DNA of 48,759 bases from assembly GCF_003333265.1 (NCBI RefSeq), contig NZ_QOLB01000084.1, positions 1 through 48,759 on the forward strand. Reading direction: 5' to 3'. How positions within the stretch are numbered: the stretch's first letter is position 1; each line of letters starts with the position of its first letter. The notes below the pieces were generated by a model. The model was given only the letters and a program-made list of their open reading frames with translations, had not been told where the DNA came from and searched no databases. This document shows, piece by piece, positions 1 through 8,006 of this stretch. The position numbers and the translations under genes were made by a program. The stretch comes from Candidatus Halocynthiibacter alkanivorans. Lineage in GTDB: Bacteria; Pseudomonadota; Alphaproteobacteria; Rhodobacterales; Rhodobacteraceae.

Positions 1-144
1 ATGCGGGAAGCTTGCGAGGCAATCTGCGATATCGCCGACCTCACAAGGCAGCTCCCGCTCAAACATTACTGCTCCCTTGCTATCCAGAATGCAAAGCGCA
101 CAGGATCGCAGCGAAACATCTAGTCCAACAAAGTATTCCATCAT
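1..144 (-). CDS. IS110-family transposase, N-terminal part (cut by window edge)
   Basis: Reading the minus strand from an ATG pair at 144/141 gives 48 uninterrupted codons running off the window edge. The peptide begins MMEYFVGLDVSLRSCALC, the typical opening of IS110-family DEDD transposases, where the first catalytic Asp lies in the (Y/F)VG(L/I)D(V/I)S motif. A purine-rich ribosome site (AAGGGAGA) lies about 4 to 11 bases upstream of the first ATG, so the N-terminus is probably intact. The rest of the gene lies outside the window, so I cannot tell whether it is functional. The neighbouring small phage-like genes fit an accessory region where insertion elements collect. IS110 elements usually lack clear terminal inverted repeats, and none was seen. 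Confidence 0.75.
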   Translation of the reverse strand, partial: MMEYFVGLDVSLRSCALCILDSKGAVMFERELPCEVGDIADCLASFPH

Positions 145-397
145 CTGTCTCCCTTGTTCACAGCTACCCTGTGATCCTATCGGGAGCTCGACCTCAGAAC
201 AGAGGCAGCCCAATTACGCATGCTCTCCGCCCTTCCTGACGAAATTCTGCGGCAGCAGCATTGGGGACAACGGGCTCGGAATGGCCGAGCGCTGCGGTTA
301 GACTGATGTAGGCCCTCACAGCCGGCACCGCCCGTCTACCTGAGCGCATCCCCTACCAGATCGCTCGCCGCCGCCGCGATGGCCCTTTCCGCCGCCC

Positions 398-601
398 TCA
401 CCCGTTCGCGCTGTGCGGCGGCGGCGGTGTTGCCCACAACTGCCTGAAATCAACCGCTCCGCGCCACCCGCAGACCGTGCATCTGGCGCGGGTCAGGATC
501 TGTTCCCGCCGCACGTCCTCGATCCTGTCCACGCCGGGGATACCGTCCAGCGGAATGGTCGCGTGATGGCCGCAGCGGCAGACAATGTGGAACTTGTACA
601 T
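398..601 (-). CDS. Small zinc-ribbon-like hypothetical protein (67 aa)
   Basis: A 67-residue protein with two cysteine pairs about 30 residues apart, CRCG near residue 9 and CTVCG near residue 41, a layout expected of a small zinc ribbon. Between them is a charged segment (DRIEDVRREQ). The C-terminus (PPPPHSANG) is low-complexity. No enzymatic motif is visible. Small zinc-ribbon proteins of this sort are frequent in alphaproteobacterial prophages and mobile regions, which matches its position between an IS110 end and two phage-like genes. No good ribosome site precedes the ATG, so the start is uncertain. A GTG at 437 in another frame opens a 33-codon Ala/Arg-rich ORF (336-437) overlapping the tail of this gene, which could be a coupled tiny gene or chance. 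Confidence 0.55.
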   Translation of the reverse strand: MYKFHIVCRCGHHATIPLDGIPGVDRIEDVRREQILTRARCTVCGWRGAVDFRQLWATPPPPHSANG

Positions 602-640
602 GGTGAGAACAGGTAGCGAACATGCCCGACCCTGAAAAGC

Positions 641-666
641 AAAAATCCCCGGCGATCAAGCCGGGG
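641..666 (-). terminator. Rho-independent terminator-like hairpin read on the minus strand
   Basis: On the minus strand the arms CCCCGGC (660-666) and GCCGGGG (647-653) form a perfect 7-bp GC stem with a 6-base loop, followed directly by ATTTTT. This is the classic shape of an intrinsic terminator for leftward transcription. No leftward gene is recognisable just to its right, so it may be the leftover end of a lost gene or may shield the zinc-ribbon gene from upstream transcription. The remainder of 602-934 holds no gene I can support. Confidence 0.5.
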
Positions 667-934
667 CCTTCCGCTATCGTGGCTCTGATCAGAGCGACCC
701 AGCTTGCCTACCGCTGTCGGCCCTGAACGGACGAAGGGGCGTGGTTGCAGCCAATGGAAGTTGCCCGCACGATTTCTGGTGATGAATGTGAACTGGGCTT
801 CAGACCTAATAGCCGCTTCATCTTAGCAAGCGCAAAAGTTGGGACAGAGTTTGGAATAACCTCGCCTCCCGTACCTTAGTGTTTTAATCTGGTATTATCA
901 GCCATGTAAGACCTGCTTGACGGAGGTGCGCAAT

Positions 935-1525
935 ATGCAAATGAAAACCAGCTTCTGGTCCCTGGAGCACGAAGCCGCCTTCCGTGATGCGAACCAACTG
1001 GTGCGTCGGGGCGGGCAGTGTGCGGCGGTGTGTGGCGCGCGGACGCGAACGGGTGCTGCGTGTCAGAACGCGCCAATCCGCGAAGGCAAGGGCCGGTGTT
1101 TACGGCACGCCGGGCCAAAGGCTGCAAGAGAACACCAGGAGCATCAGCGGCGGCAATTCTTTGCCGGGAAGATCAGCGCCGCTGAATGGAGCAAATCGGA
1201 AGCCCGGCGCGCTGCAAACCGGCTCGGATGGGAGTGGAAGAAGGGCCCATCGGTGCCAGGGAGCACAATTGATCTGGCCGCATTGGAGGCAGGCTTCCGC
1301 CGCGCGATCCAAGCGTTTTGCGTGGACGTCGCTCTGCTGGCCCCAGCGGTAGCGGATTGGCTGCGCTGGCGTTTCAGGCGAACGCAGATCGACCGCCAAA
1401 ATGAGCGTGTATGGGCCCGCATTTTGACAGTGGACTTGCCGGATCGCATCCGAAAAGCGGGCGCAAAGCCCGACACTTACGATGTAACGAGGGCATTGCC
1501 GGACGTCAGTCAAACTCCGGCATGA
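935..1525 (+). CDS. Phage-associated protein with a CGAxTRxG cysteine motif (196 aa)
   Basis: The start is placed at ATG 935 because a perfect GGAGG (922-926) sits 8 bases upstream; the same frame also has a TTG at 917 that lacks such a site. Residues about 34-58 hold CGARTRTGAACQNAPI followed by GRCLRHAG, a Cys/His motif recalling the CGAKTRxGxPC...CRxHGG motif of short proteins common in alphaproteobacterial prophages and gene-transfer regions. This copy ends in HAG rather than HGG. The rest is rich in Arg, Ala and Trp and probably helical (residues 110-160). Function unknown; metal or nucleic-acid binding is an inference from the Cys/His motif. It lies 9 bases before the next ORF, suggesting co-transcription. 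Confidence 0.65.
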   Translation: MQMKTSFWSLEHEAAFRDANQLVRRGGQCAAVCGARTRTGAACQNAPIREGKGRCLRHAGPKAAREHQEHQRRQFFAGKISAAEWSKSEARRAANRLGWEWKKGPSVPGSTIDLAALEAGFRRAIQAFCVDVALLAPAVADWLRWRFRRTQIDRQNERVWARILTVDLPDRIRKAGAKPDTYDVTRALPDVSQTPA

Positions 1526-1534
1526 AAACTGGCT

Positions 1535-1972
1535 GTGAGCGCGCCGGAGGGCCCTTCTAAGTGGCCGGACGCGGATCTACCTCCTCCCAAGGCAAGCCGT
1601 GGAAAGGGCCATGCAGGCCCCGGACGCCCGCCCTCAGTGCCGCCCGGCGATGAGGAACTAGGCGTGCTCATGGCGCTCTACATAGCGCACCGCACCCTTG
1701 TGGCCCCGCTTATGGGCCGGTGCGTATCTGAGGGCGGCAGAATGGCCGTTCTGCGCGCTCTGCGTGGCTACTTGGCCGCCCCGGGGGAGCGGGCTCCTCG
1801 TGAGCGTTGGCTGGCTCTGGTTACGCGTCTTGGCAGCTTCGACTTCCTTGGTGGTGAGCAGGTGCAGGCCCTTTGCCATAGATCGCCCCCTTGTGATGAA
1901 CCGCAGCGGACGGAGGCGATCTCGCCGCTGCCCGCCCCTAACGTGCCCCTAAACTTTAGGGGCTGTGGGTGA
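1535..1972 (+). CDS. Hypothetical protein downstream of the phage-like gene (145 aa)
   Basis: A GTG-initiated ORF of 145 codons, 9 bases after the preceding gene and in the same direction. The N-terminal third is proline- and glycine-rich (PPPKASRGKGHAGPGRPPS) and looks disordered. Residues about 40-105 could form helices (GVLMALYIAHRTLVAPLMG; MAVLRALRGYLAAPGERAPR). The C-terminal 40 residues again lack pattern and may be non-native. I do not recognise the family. Its proximity to the upstream phage-like gene is the main argument that it is real; codon use resembles the surroundings. It may be a decayed prophage gene. Confidence 0.4.
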   Translation: MSAPEGPSKWPDADLPPPKASRGKGHAGPGRPPSVPPGDEELGVLMALYIAHRTLVAPLMGRCVSEGGRMAVLRALRGYLAAPGERAPRERWLALVTRLGSFDFLGGEQVQALCHRSPPCDEPQRTEAISPLPAPNVPLNFRGCG

Positions 1973-2065
1973 CTATCAGTGAAGGGTAAAGGGCCTGCTT
2001 TTGCCGTAACATGTTTAAATGGCAGCGCCAAATGCAGATGTATGATCCTTGGTGATTGCCTGTTA

Positions 2066-2084
2066 GGCGGCCACATCGGCCGCC
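2066..2084 (-). terminator. Hairpin downstream of gltX, possible terminator
   Basis: GGCGGCC (2066-2072) and GGCCGCC (2078-2084) form a perfect 7-bp stem with a 5-base loop about 25 bases past the gltX stop codon. On the minus strand it is not followed by a U-tract, so intrinsic termination would be weak or need Rho. Confidence 0.35.
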
Positions 2085-2108
2085 CTCACAATCTTCAACT
2101 GCTAACGG

Positions 2109-3431
2109 TTACAGTTTGGGTGCCACCTGCAGCAGCGGCAGAACCTCCGCCATTTCAGGGCCTTTTGACCGCCCGGTCACCGCTTTGCGCAACGGCATGA
2201 ACAAGCCACGCCCTTTGCGCCCGGTGGCCTGTTTTACCGCCGCAGTCCAGCTTGACCAGGTGTCCGCGCCATAGGGCAGCGGCGGCAGCATCGCAAAGGC
2301 TTCCGCGACAAAAGCACGGTCCTCGTCTTCCACCAACGCCTCAGCCCCGTCGCGGAACAGGTCCCACCACGCCGCCATATCCGCTTTCACAGTGATGTTT
2401 TCGCGCACCACATTCCAGAAGGCCTCGCCTTTCTCCGCCGGCACACCCAGCGCAGCAACTTCAGAAGCTACAGTTTCAAAAGGCAGCGCCGCCAGCACCC
2501 GGCCGGTCAGCGGGAACACGTCCCGGACGTCAAATTTGGTCGGGGCCGAGCCAAAATGGCCGATGTCAAAGCCCTCGATCAGCTCCTCCATCGACGCGCG
2601 CAGCTCCACCGGCTGGCTGGAGCCCAGACGCGCCATCAGGGACAGCAGCGCCATCGGCTCCACCCCCTGTTCGCGCAGATCACGCAGCGCCAGCACGCCC
2701 AGGCGTTTGGACAGCGCTTCGCCCTGCGGCCCGGTCAGCAAGGAGTGATGGGCAAATTCCGGCACGGTGCCGCCCAGCGCTTTGATAATCTGGATCTGAG
2801 TCGCGGTATTGGTCACGTGGTCTGAACCACGCACCACATGGGTGATGCCATAGTCGATATCGTCACAGACCGAAGCCAGGGTATAGAGGAACTGGCCGTC
2901 GCCCCGGATCAGCACCGGATCAGACACCGACGCCGCATCCAGCGACAGATCGCCCAGAATGCCGTCGGTCCAGTCAATGCGTTCAAGATCCAGCTTAAAG
3001 CGCCAGTGGCCATTGCCACGTTCCGTGCGCAGCGCCGCTTTCTCATCTTCTGACAGGGACAGCGCCGAGCGGTCATAGACCGGCGGCTTGCCCATATTAA
3101 GCTGTTTCTTGCGTTTCAGGTCCAGCTCAACCGGGGTTTCAAAGCACTCGTAAAACCGGCCAATGTCGCGCAGTTTCTGCGCCGCATCTTCATACCGTTC
3201 CAGCCGGTTGGACTGGGTTTCAACCCGGTCCCAGGTCAGCCCCAGCCATTCCAGGTCTTGCTGGATCGCATCAGCATATTCCTGTTTGGAACGCTCCGGA
3301 TCAGTGTCGTCCAGACGCAGCACAAATTCGCCGCCTGTCTTACGGGCGATCAGGTAATTGAACAGCGCAGTGCGCAGGTTGCCAATGTGAAGAAAGCCCG
3401 TTGGCGAAGGGGCAAAGCGGGTAACGGTCAT
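2109..3431 (-). CDS. gltX: Glutamate--tRNA ligase (glutamyl-tRNA synthetase)
   Basis: Charges tRNA-Glu with glutamate in the cytosol using ATP; in many alphaproteobacteria one of two GltX copies also forms Glu-tRNA-Gln, which GatCAB then amidates. The 440-residue protein has the class I HIGH-type motif as HIGN at residues 15-18 inside RFAPSPTGFLHIGN, the LRLDDTDPERS active-site segment, and a KMSKS-type loop as ALSKRLG near residue 240. The C-terminal 170 residues fit the helical anticodon-binding domain. Length is slightly shorter than the usual 460-490, as in the shorter of the two paralogues common in this group. Start ATG at 3431. A tRNA-Gln(UUG) gene lies elsewhere in the window, so dual tRNA specificity is possible but cannot be read from the sequence. 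Confidence 0.95.
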   Translation of the reverse strand: MTVTRFAPSPTGFLHIGNLRTALFNYLIARKTGGEFVLRLDDTDPERSKQEYADAIQQDLEWLGLTWDRVETQSNRLERYEDAAQKLRDIGRFYECFETPVELDLKRKKQLNMGKPPVYDRSALSLSEDEKAALRTERGNGHWRFKLDLERIDWTDGILGDLSLDAASVSDPVLIRGDGQFLYTLASVCDDIDYGITHVVRGSDHVTNTATQIQIIKALGGTVPEFAHHSLLTGPQGEALSKRLGVLALRDLREQGVEPMALLSLMARLGSSQPVELRASMEELIEGFDIGHFGSAPTKFDVRDVFPLTGRVLAALPFETVASEVAALGVPAEKGEAFWNVVRENITVKADMAAWWDLFRDGAEALVEDEDRAFVAEAFAMLPPLPYGADTWSSWTAAVKQATGRKGRGLFMPLRKAVTGRSKGPEMAEVLPLLQVAPKL

Positions 3432-3669
3432 AGCGGATCCATTTCAAATTTGCCCAGTCATACAACGCCCGGATCAAAAGGCCAAGCAGGCGCTGCACAT
3501 GGTCCGGCAGCGGGACCAGGGGGGGGCCGTGGTGCGGTTGCTCCGGCGCGGCTGCACCTTTCCCCGGAACCGTGCTTTCGTGTCCCACCGGGCGGATTTG
3601 GGAGGCGGCCCGCAGAATGTGGCGATCAGCAGGCAGCGCCCGTTTTCGACCTGGGATCAAAAAAGGCCT

Positions 3670-4098
3670 TTAATGTGGTTCAACGGGCCAGATGGCGTTC
3701 AGTTGTTCCAGGCCCCGGCGGATGACCTGCTCCAGCACCGCCATATCCACATCCGCCAGTTTGTTGATATACAGGCAGGCGGCGCCGGTTTTATGTTTGC
3801 CGAGACGATCCAGCAGGTCGCCCATATCCTGGTATCCGGGCATGATATACAGCGACAGGCGTGCTTTTTGCGCGGCAAAACCGGTGGCCTGACAATCGCC
3901 CTGACGGCCAGTTTTATAGGTGTAGTGATAGCGGCCATACCCAATGATGGAACTGCCCCACATGACCGGTTCAAACCCGGTAATGTCGCGAAACAGCTGA
4001 TCCAGCACCTGCGCATCGGCCCGCCTGGTGGGATGGTCGATCGCCGCCAGAAATGCGGCGACGTTCTGATTCGTCGGTTGGGTCTTGTTCTCAGCCAT
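3670..4098 (-). CDS. DUF1801 (YdhG-like) domain protein
   Basis: A 142-residue cytosolic protein of the DUF1801 family (AraC-associated YdhG fold). Recognisable features are the N-terminal helical part TRRADAQVLDQLFRDITGFEP, the central W-G-S-x-x-x-G-Y-G-x-Y segment (WGSSIIGYGRYHYTY), and the C-terminal motif GKHKTGAACLYINKLADVD. The biochemical role of the family is not established. It is monocistronic: about 240 bases from gltX and 184 from nadE, same strand. The 3432-3669 stretch before gltX holds no gene I can support; a minus-strand ORF crossing it overlaps the start of gltX and shows no family resemblance. Confidence 0.85.
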   Translation of the reverse strand: MAENKTQPTNQNVAAFLAAIDHPTRRADAQVLDQLFRDITGFEPVMWGSSIIGYGRYHYTYKTGRQGDCQATGFAAQKARLSLYIMPGYQDMGDLLDRLGKHKTGAACLYINKLADVDMAVLEQVIRRGLEQLNAIWPVEPH

Positions 4099-4282
4099 GA
4101 CACCCTCCTGCAGTCCTGCCCTGCCCGCGCAGTGGCAGTCGCGCCCGTATCCAGCCCCGTCAGCCCATCAGCAGAGCCCGCCTTGCAGCGCGATCACACC
4201 TCAGCGCCGCCAGACCAACAACCCGGTTACGCCTCCGCCGGTGAAGCCTTTACCCGGCCAGACGGTCAAACCGGCCAGCCTG

Positions 4283-5941
4283 TCAGCTCTCGTCGCGCCA
4301 GCGATTCACAATCGGATAGCGGCGATCAAGCCAGAAAGCGCCCTTGGTCAGCCGCGCACCGGGGGCGGACTGAAACCGTTTATATTCCGAAATATAGAGC
4401 AGGTGTTCGACTTTTTTCACCACCTCGCGCGAGTGCCCCATGGCAACAATTTCCGCGACACTGGCATCCTTGTCGACCAGTTGTTCGAGAATTGCATCCA
4501 GCACCGGGTAATCCGGCAGGCTGTCGCTGTCTTTCTGATCCGGACGCAGCTCGGCTGAAGGGGGTTTGTCGATGATCGACACTGGAATCACCGCGCCTGC
4601 AGGGCCGGCCATCCAGTCGCGGTGATTGTCGTTGCGCCAGCGGCATTGCTCAAACACGCGGGTTTTATAGAGATCTTTGATCGGGTTATAGCCGCCCGCC
4701 ATATCGCCATAGATGGTGGCATAGCCCACCGCGACCTCGGATTTATTGCCGGTGGTCAGCAGCATCTCGCCAAATTTATTCGACATTGCCATCAACAGCA
4801 GACCACGCAGCCGCGATTGGATGTTCTCCTCAGCCAGACCGGGCTCATGCCCGTCAAACAGCACTGAGAGCGTATTGGAAATGGCGTCGCGCCCTTCTTT
4901 GATCGGCACGTAATCATAGCGGCACCCGAGATTTTCTGCGATCTCTTTAGCATCGTCCAGCGAGCCTTGTGAGGTGTATTCCGACGGCAGCATCACGCAG
5001 CGCACGTTGTCTGCGCCCAGCGCATCCACCGCAATCGTCGCCACGATGGCGGAGTCAATGCCGCCGGACAGGCCCAAAAGCACCTTTTTAAAGCCGGTTT
5101 TGCCCATGTAGTCGCGCAGTGATTCCACCATCACCCGGTAATCCTGCTCCCATTCATCCGGATGGCTGACGATCTCGCCGGGCAGTGCAGCCCAGCCCTC
5201 AGGCCCTTCCTCAAAGTCCACATGGCGCAGCAACTGGTCATAGACCGGCAGCTGGTGCGCCAGTACCCCGTGTGGGTTCAGCACAAACGAGCCGCCGTCA
5301 AACACCTGGTCATCCTGACCACCCACAAGGTTCAGATAGATCGCCGGCAGACCGGTCTCGACCACCCGGCTGACCATCACCGACATGCGGCGGTCGAACT
5401 TGTTGCGATAATAGGGCGAGCCGTTGGGCACCATCAGGATCTGCGCCCCGGTTTCCTGCAGCGCCTCAGCAACATCGTCAAACCAGGCGTCTTCACAGAT
5501 CGGGGTGCCGATCCGCAGCGGCCCTACCTGATAAGGGCCGTTTATGGGGCCGGCGTCAAAAAGTCGTTCTTCATCAAACACATCTTCATTGGGCAAGTGG
5601 TGTTTCAGCACCACGGTCTTCACCCGGCCCTGTTGCAGGATGAAATAGCCGTTGTGCAGTTTATCGCCGATCGACACCGGCCCGCCAATGCCCATCGCCG
5701 GCCCATCGGCCAACTCTGCTGCCAGCGCCTCAATGCGCGCCACGCAATCGGCGACAAAAGCCGGCTTACGCACCAGGTCCTGGGCCTGGTAGCCCGAGAC
5801 AAACATCTCGGGCAACGCCACCATATCCGCCCCGGCAGCGCGGGCCTGCTGCCAGGCCTCCCGGGCCAGCTCAATATTGGCAGCCAGCGCGCCAACTGTG
5901 GGGTTCAGCTGTGCAAGTGTCAGACGAAATCTCTGGGCCAT
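4283..5941 (-). CDS. nadE: Glutamine-dependent NAD(+) synthetase
   Basis: Catalyses the last step of NAD synthesis: nicotinate adenine dinucleotide is adenylated with ATP and amidated using ammonia from glutamine. The 552-residue protein has an N-terminal nitrilase-type glutaminase domain (about 1-270) with catalytic Glu45 (LPEMFVSGY), the Lys in KHHLPNEDVFDE and the nucleophilic Cys in TPICEDAW. The C-terminal synthetase domain starts with the PP-loop LGLSGGIDSA near residue 290. The start at 5941 is chosen because AGAGGAA lies just upstream and the family begins here; an open frame continues to 6223 but that extension is proline/glycine-rich noise overlapping the divergent MORN gene. Length is normal for two-domain NadE. 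Upstream, 161 bases separate it from the divergent MORN gene. Confidence 0.95.
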   Translation of the reverse strand: MAQRFRLTLAQLNPTVGALAANIELAREAWQQARAAGADMVALPEMFVSGYQAQDLVRKPAFVADCVARIEALAAELADGPAMGIGGPVSIGDKLHNGYFILQQGRVKTVVLKHHLPNEDVFDEERLFDAGPINGPYQVGPLRIGTPICEDAWFDDVAEALQETGAQILMVPNGSPYYRNKFDRRMSVMVSRVVETGLPAIYLNLVGGQDDQVFDGGSFVLNPHGVLAHQLPVYDQLLRHVDFEEGPEGWAALPGEIVSHPDEWEQDYRVMVESLRDYMGKTGFKKVLLGLSGGIDSAIVATIAVDALGADNVRCVMLPSEYTSQGSLDDAKEIAENLGCRYDYVPIKEGRDAISNTLSVLFDGHEPGLAEENIQSRLRGLLLMAMSNKFGEMLLTTGNKSEVAVGYATIYGDMAGGYNPIKDLYKTRVFEQCRWRNDNHRDWMAGPAGAVIPVSIIDKPPSAELRPDQKDSDSLPDYPVLDAILEQLVDKDASVAEIVAMGHSREVVKKVEHLLYISEYKRFQSAPGARLTKGAFWLDRRYPIVNRWRDES

Positions 5942-6102
5942 AGTGGTTCCTCTTGATCCTGCCCCCTGATTTAACAGACTTGGCGGCAAGGGAAAGATGC
6001 TTGCGACCAAAAAACATTGCTCCTCTATGTCTGCTCCACTACTCTTCAGCCTCAAAAGGGCCGCAATCGGCCCGGGGCCGTCGAGGGCGGCCATCCGGAT
6101 TG

Positions 6103-7728
6103 ATGGGATATACCGTGCAGAAATCGTTACAGAATTCATTGCAGAAATCAGTCGCCCGCCGCCCGGGCCCAAATTCGGGCCAGACACGGAGCCTGAATTG
6201 GGGCCTGATCCGCGGCCTGGCATATGGCCTCTCTGCCCTGGCGCTCAGCGCCGCACTTGCCCTGCCGGCAGCGGCGCAGACCAGCACAAGGGTCATCACC
6301 AAGCAATACGCCGAGGGCGGTGTCTATGAGGGCACCTTTAAAGATGGCGAACAGCACGGCACCGGCACCTACCGCCTGCCCAACGGCTATGAATACAGCG
6401 GCGAATGGGTGATGGGCGAGATCCGCGGCCAGGGCGTGGCGCGCTTTCCCAATGGCGCGGTGTATGAAGGCCGCTTTGCCAAGGGCAAACAGGAAGGCTT
6501 GGGCAAGATTACCTACCCGGACGGCTCCACCTATGAGGGCGACTGGGCGGATGGCGCGATCAACGGTCAGGGCGTGGCGGTCTATGCCAACGGGGTGCGC
6601 TATGAGGGCGCGTTCATAAACGCCCTGCACGAGGGCAAAGGCCGCATGACGTCTGACAGCGGTTATATCTATGACGGCGACTGGCGCGCCGGCGTCAAAG
6701 AGGGCTTCGGCCGCATCACCTATCCTGACGGCGCCGTCTACTCTGGTGAAATGCTGGCCGGAGAGCGCCACGGCCAGGGCAAGCTGAGCCTGCCGGACGG
6801 GTTGACCTATGACGGTGCCTGGGCGAGCGGCCAGATCAATGGCCAGGGCGTGCTGACCCAGCCCAATGGTGATGTCTATGATGGCACGCTGGTGACCGGC
6901 AAACGCCAGGGCGAAGGCCGTGTCACCTATGCCAATGGCGACATCTATGAAGGCGCCTTTACGGACGACAAACGCCAGGGTCAGGGCCGCTTCACCGGCA
7001 CCGACGGCTACGTCTATAACGGCGCCTGGGTCGACGGCCGCATTGAGGGCAAAGGCGAGGTCACCTATCCTGATGGCTCCCGCTATAACGGAGATTTCGC
7101 CGACGACCTGGCCCATGGCACCGGCAAAATCACCTATCCCGACGGCAATACCTATGAGGGCGACTGGATCTACGGCGTCATCGACGGCTCCGGCATCGCG
7201 CGCTACGCCAACGGGCTGGTCTATGAAGGTCAGTTCAAGAACGCCCGCAACCACGGCAAGGGCAAGATGACCTATACTGACGGTTACAGCTATGACGGCG
7301 ACTGGGTGGACGGCAAGCGCGACGGCCAGGGCGTGGCAAACTATGCCGACGGCACTGTTTATGAAGGCCGTTTTGTCGCCGGTCAGCGCGAAGGCCAGGG
7401 CAAGATCACCATGCCGGGTGGTTTTACCTACAGCGGCAGCTGGAAGGGCGGTGAGATAGAAGGCGAAGGTGTGGCCACCTACGCCAACGGCGATGTTTAC
7501 ACCGGCACGTTCAGAAACGGCAAACGCCAGGGCAGCGGCACCATCAACTACGCCTCCGGCCAGGTCGAAAGCGGCGAGTGGGAAAACGGGGCACTCAACG
7601 ATGACAGCGAGGCGGCCAATGGGGACGACAGCGCAGCTTCGGACGTCAGCGATGCCACCAGTACCAGTACAGTGGAAGCCGCCACCGGCGACACCGCCAC
7701 AGGGGACGCCGCCACTGTAAGCGAATAA
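6103..7728 (+). CDS. Exported MORN-repeat protein (18 tandem repeats)
   Basis: About 541 residues. After a basic N-terminus, a hydrophobic segment (residues about 36-53, GLSALALSAALALPAAAQ) looks like a Sec signal peptide with cleavage after AAAQ or nearby. Residues 75-488 are 18 MORN repeats of exactly 23 residues (consensus YEGxWxxGxxxGxGxxxYxxG), followed by a half repeat (SGEWENG) and an acidic Ser/Thr/Ala-rich tail. MORN repeats form elongated beta-hairpin solenoids that bind lipids or proteins. A periplasmic or surface scaffold is inferred; no enzyme domain is present. Start at ATG 6103 is chosen over the upstream in-frame ATG at 5953 because it gives a compact signal peptide and a divergent promoter space with nadE; the ribosome site is weak, so the start is uncertain. 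Confidence 0.85.
   Translation: MGYTVQKSLQNSLQKSVARRPGPNSGQTRSLNWGLIRGLAYGLSALALSAALALPAAAQTSTRVITKQYAEGGVYEGTFKDGEQHGTGTYRLPNGYEYSGEWVMGEIRGQGVARFPNGAVYEGRFAKGKQEGLGKITYPDGSTYEGDWADGAINGQGVAVYANGVRYEGAFINALHEGKGRMTSDSGYIYDGDWRAGVKEGFGRITYPDGAVYSGEMLAGERHGQGKLSLPDGLTYDGAWASGQINGQGVLTQPNGDVYDGTLVTGKRQGEGRVTYANGDIYEGAFTDDKRQGQGRFTGTDGYVYNGAWVDGRIEGKGEVTYPDGSRYNGDFADDLAHGTGKITYPDGNTYEGDWIYGVIDGSGIARYANGLVYEGQFKNARNHGKGKMTYTDGYSYDGDWVDGKRDGQGVANYADGTVYEGRFVAGQREGQGKITMPGGFTYSGSWKGGEIEGEGVATYANGDVYTGTFRNGKRQGSGTINYASGQVESGEWENGALNDDSEAANGDDSAASDVSDATSTSTVEAATGDTATGDAATVSE
6325..7566 (+). repeat. Eighteen 69-bp coding repeats (MORN units), no indels
   Basis: TAT/TAC (Tyr) codons that open each repeat recur every 69 bases from 6325 to 7498; 17 intervals fit 1173 bases exactly, so no unit has gained or lost a codon. 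The units are diverged in sequence rather than identical, so they are old duplications kept in register by selection. The regular composition also creates a long open frame on the opposite strand (6148-7806), which I treat as a shadow. Confidence 0.9.
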
Positions 7729-7821
7729 GCCCGCAACCAGGCGGCACCCGCCACACAGGCTGACGCCGCATTCCGCGGCAAGAGCCGCCGCCCCGGAAAA
7801 CGCCACAGCGCCGCCGCGGCT

Positions 7822-7844
7822 GCGCTGCGCACCCTCCGCAGCGC
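7822..7844 (+). terminator. Perfect 8-bp hairpin after the MORN gene
   Basis: GCGCTGCG (7822-7829) and CGCAGCGC (7837-7844) make a strong stem with a 7-base loop, about 95 bases after the MORN stop codon and upstream of the leu leader promoter. No U-tract follows, so it is a weak terminator candidate. No gene is apparent between 7729 and the leader promoter. Confidence 0.3.
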
Positions 7845-7881
7845 AAGCTTGAAAACAGAGAGAAATACCGCGATTTGCCGC

Positions 7882-7909
7882 TTGTCTTTTCCAGGGGCGG
7901 CGCTAAAGT
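7882..7909 (+). promoter_or_regulatory. Predicted sigma-70 promoter of the leu leader
   Basis: TTGTCT (7882-7887) and TAAAGT (7904-7909) are separated by 16 bases, resembling housekeeping -35 and -10 boxes. A start 7 to 8 bases past the -10 box would fall at 7916-7917, which is the A of the leader-peptide ATG. Transcription would therefore begin at or within a base of the start codon, giving a leaderless message. This is a pattern call, not measured. Confidence 0.5.
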
Positions 7910-7916
7910 CCTGATT

Positions 7917-8006
7917 ATGACACTGAAGGCACATATCTCTTTGAAATCCTCCGCGCCGCTGCGCGGACTGCCCCTTCGTGCTCTTCTTCTCCTTAGCAGC
8001 TTCTGA
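7917..8006 (+). CDS. leuL: leuA leader peptide, leucine-rich (29 aa)
   Basis: A 29-codon ORF beginning MTLKAHISLKS and ending LRALLLLSSF, then TGA. Nine of 29 residues are leucine, with four consecutive Leu codons (CTT CTT CTC CTT, 7983-7994) ten bases before the stop. It lies 120 bases upstream of leuA on the same strand, and its stop codon lies inside the 5' arm of a perfect 10-bp hairpin. This is the arrangement of a ribosome-mediated attenuator: scarce Leu-tRNA stalls the ribosome at the Leu run and changes downstream RNA folding. No ribosome site precedes the ATG, which sits almost on the predicted transcription start, as reported for leaderless trpL leaders in rhizobia. Function is inferred from position and composition; the gene name follows the role. 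Confidence 0.75.
   Translation: MTLKAHISLKSSAPLRGLPLRALLLLSSF

Noticed and set aside
5942-6223. Longer nadE start at 6223
   Set aside because: The added 94 residues are Gly/Pro-rich and unlike any NadE, and the family N-terminus and a ribosome site are at 5941.
6325-7566. CRISPR-like or satellite repeat array
   Set aside because: The 69-base periodicity is coding MORN repeats diverged in sequence, with no spacer-repeat pattern.
6148-7806. 552-codon minus-strand ORF opposite the MORN gene
   Set aside because: Its length follows from the regular base composition of the 69-bp repeats on the opposite strand. It has no family resemblance, and the plus-strand reading has clear MORN units and a signal peptide.
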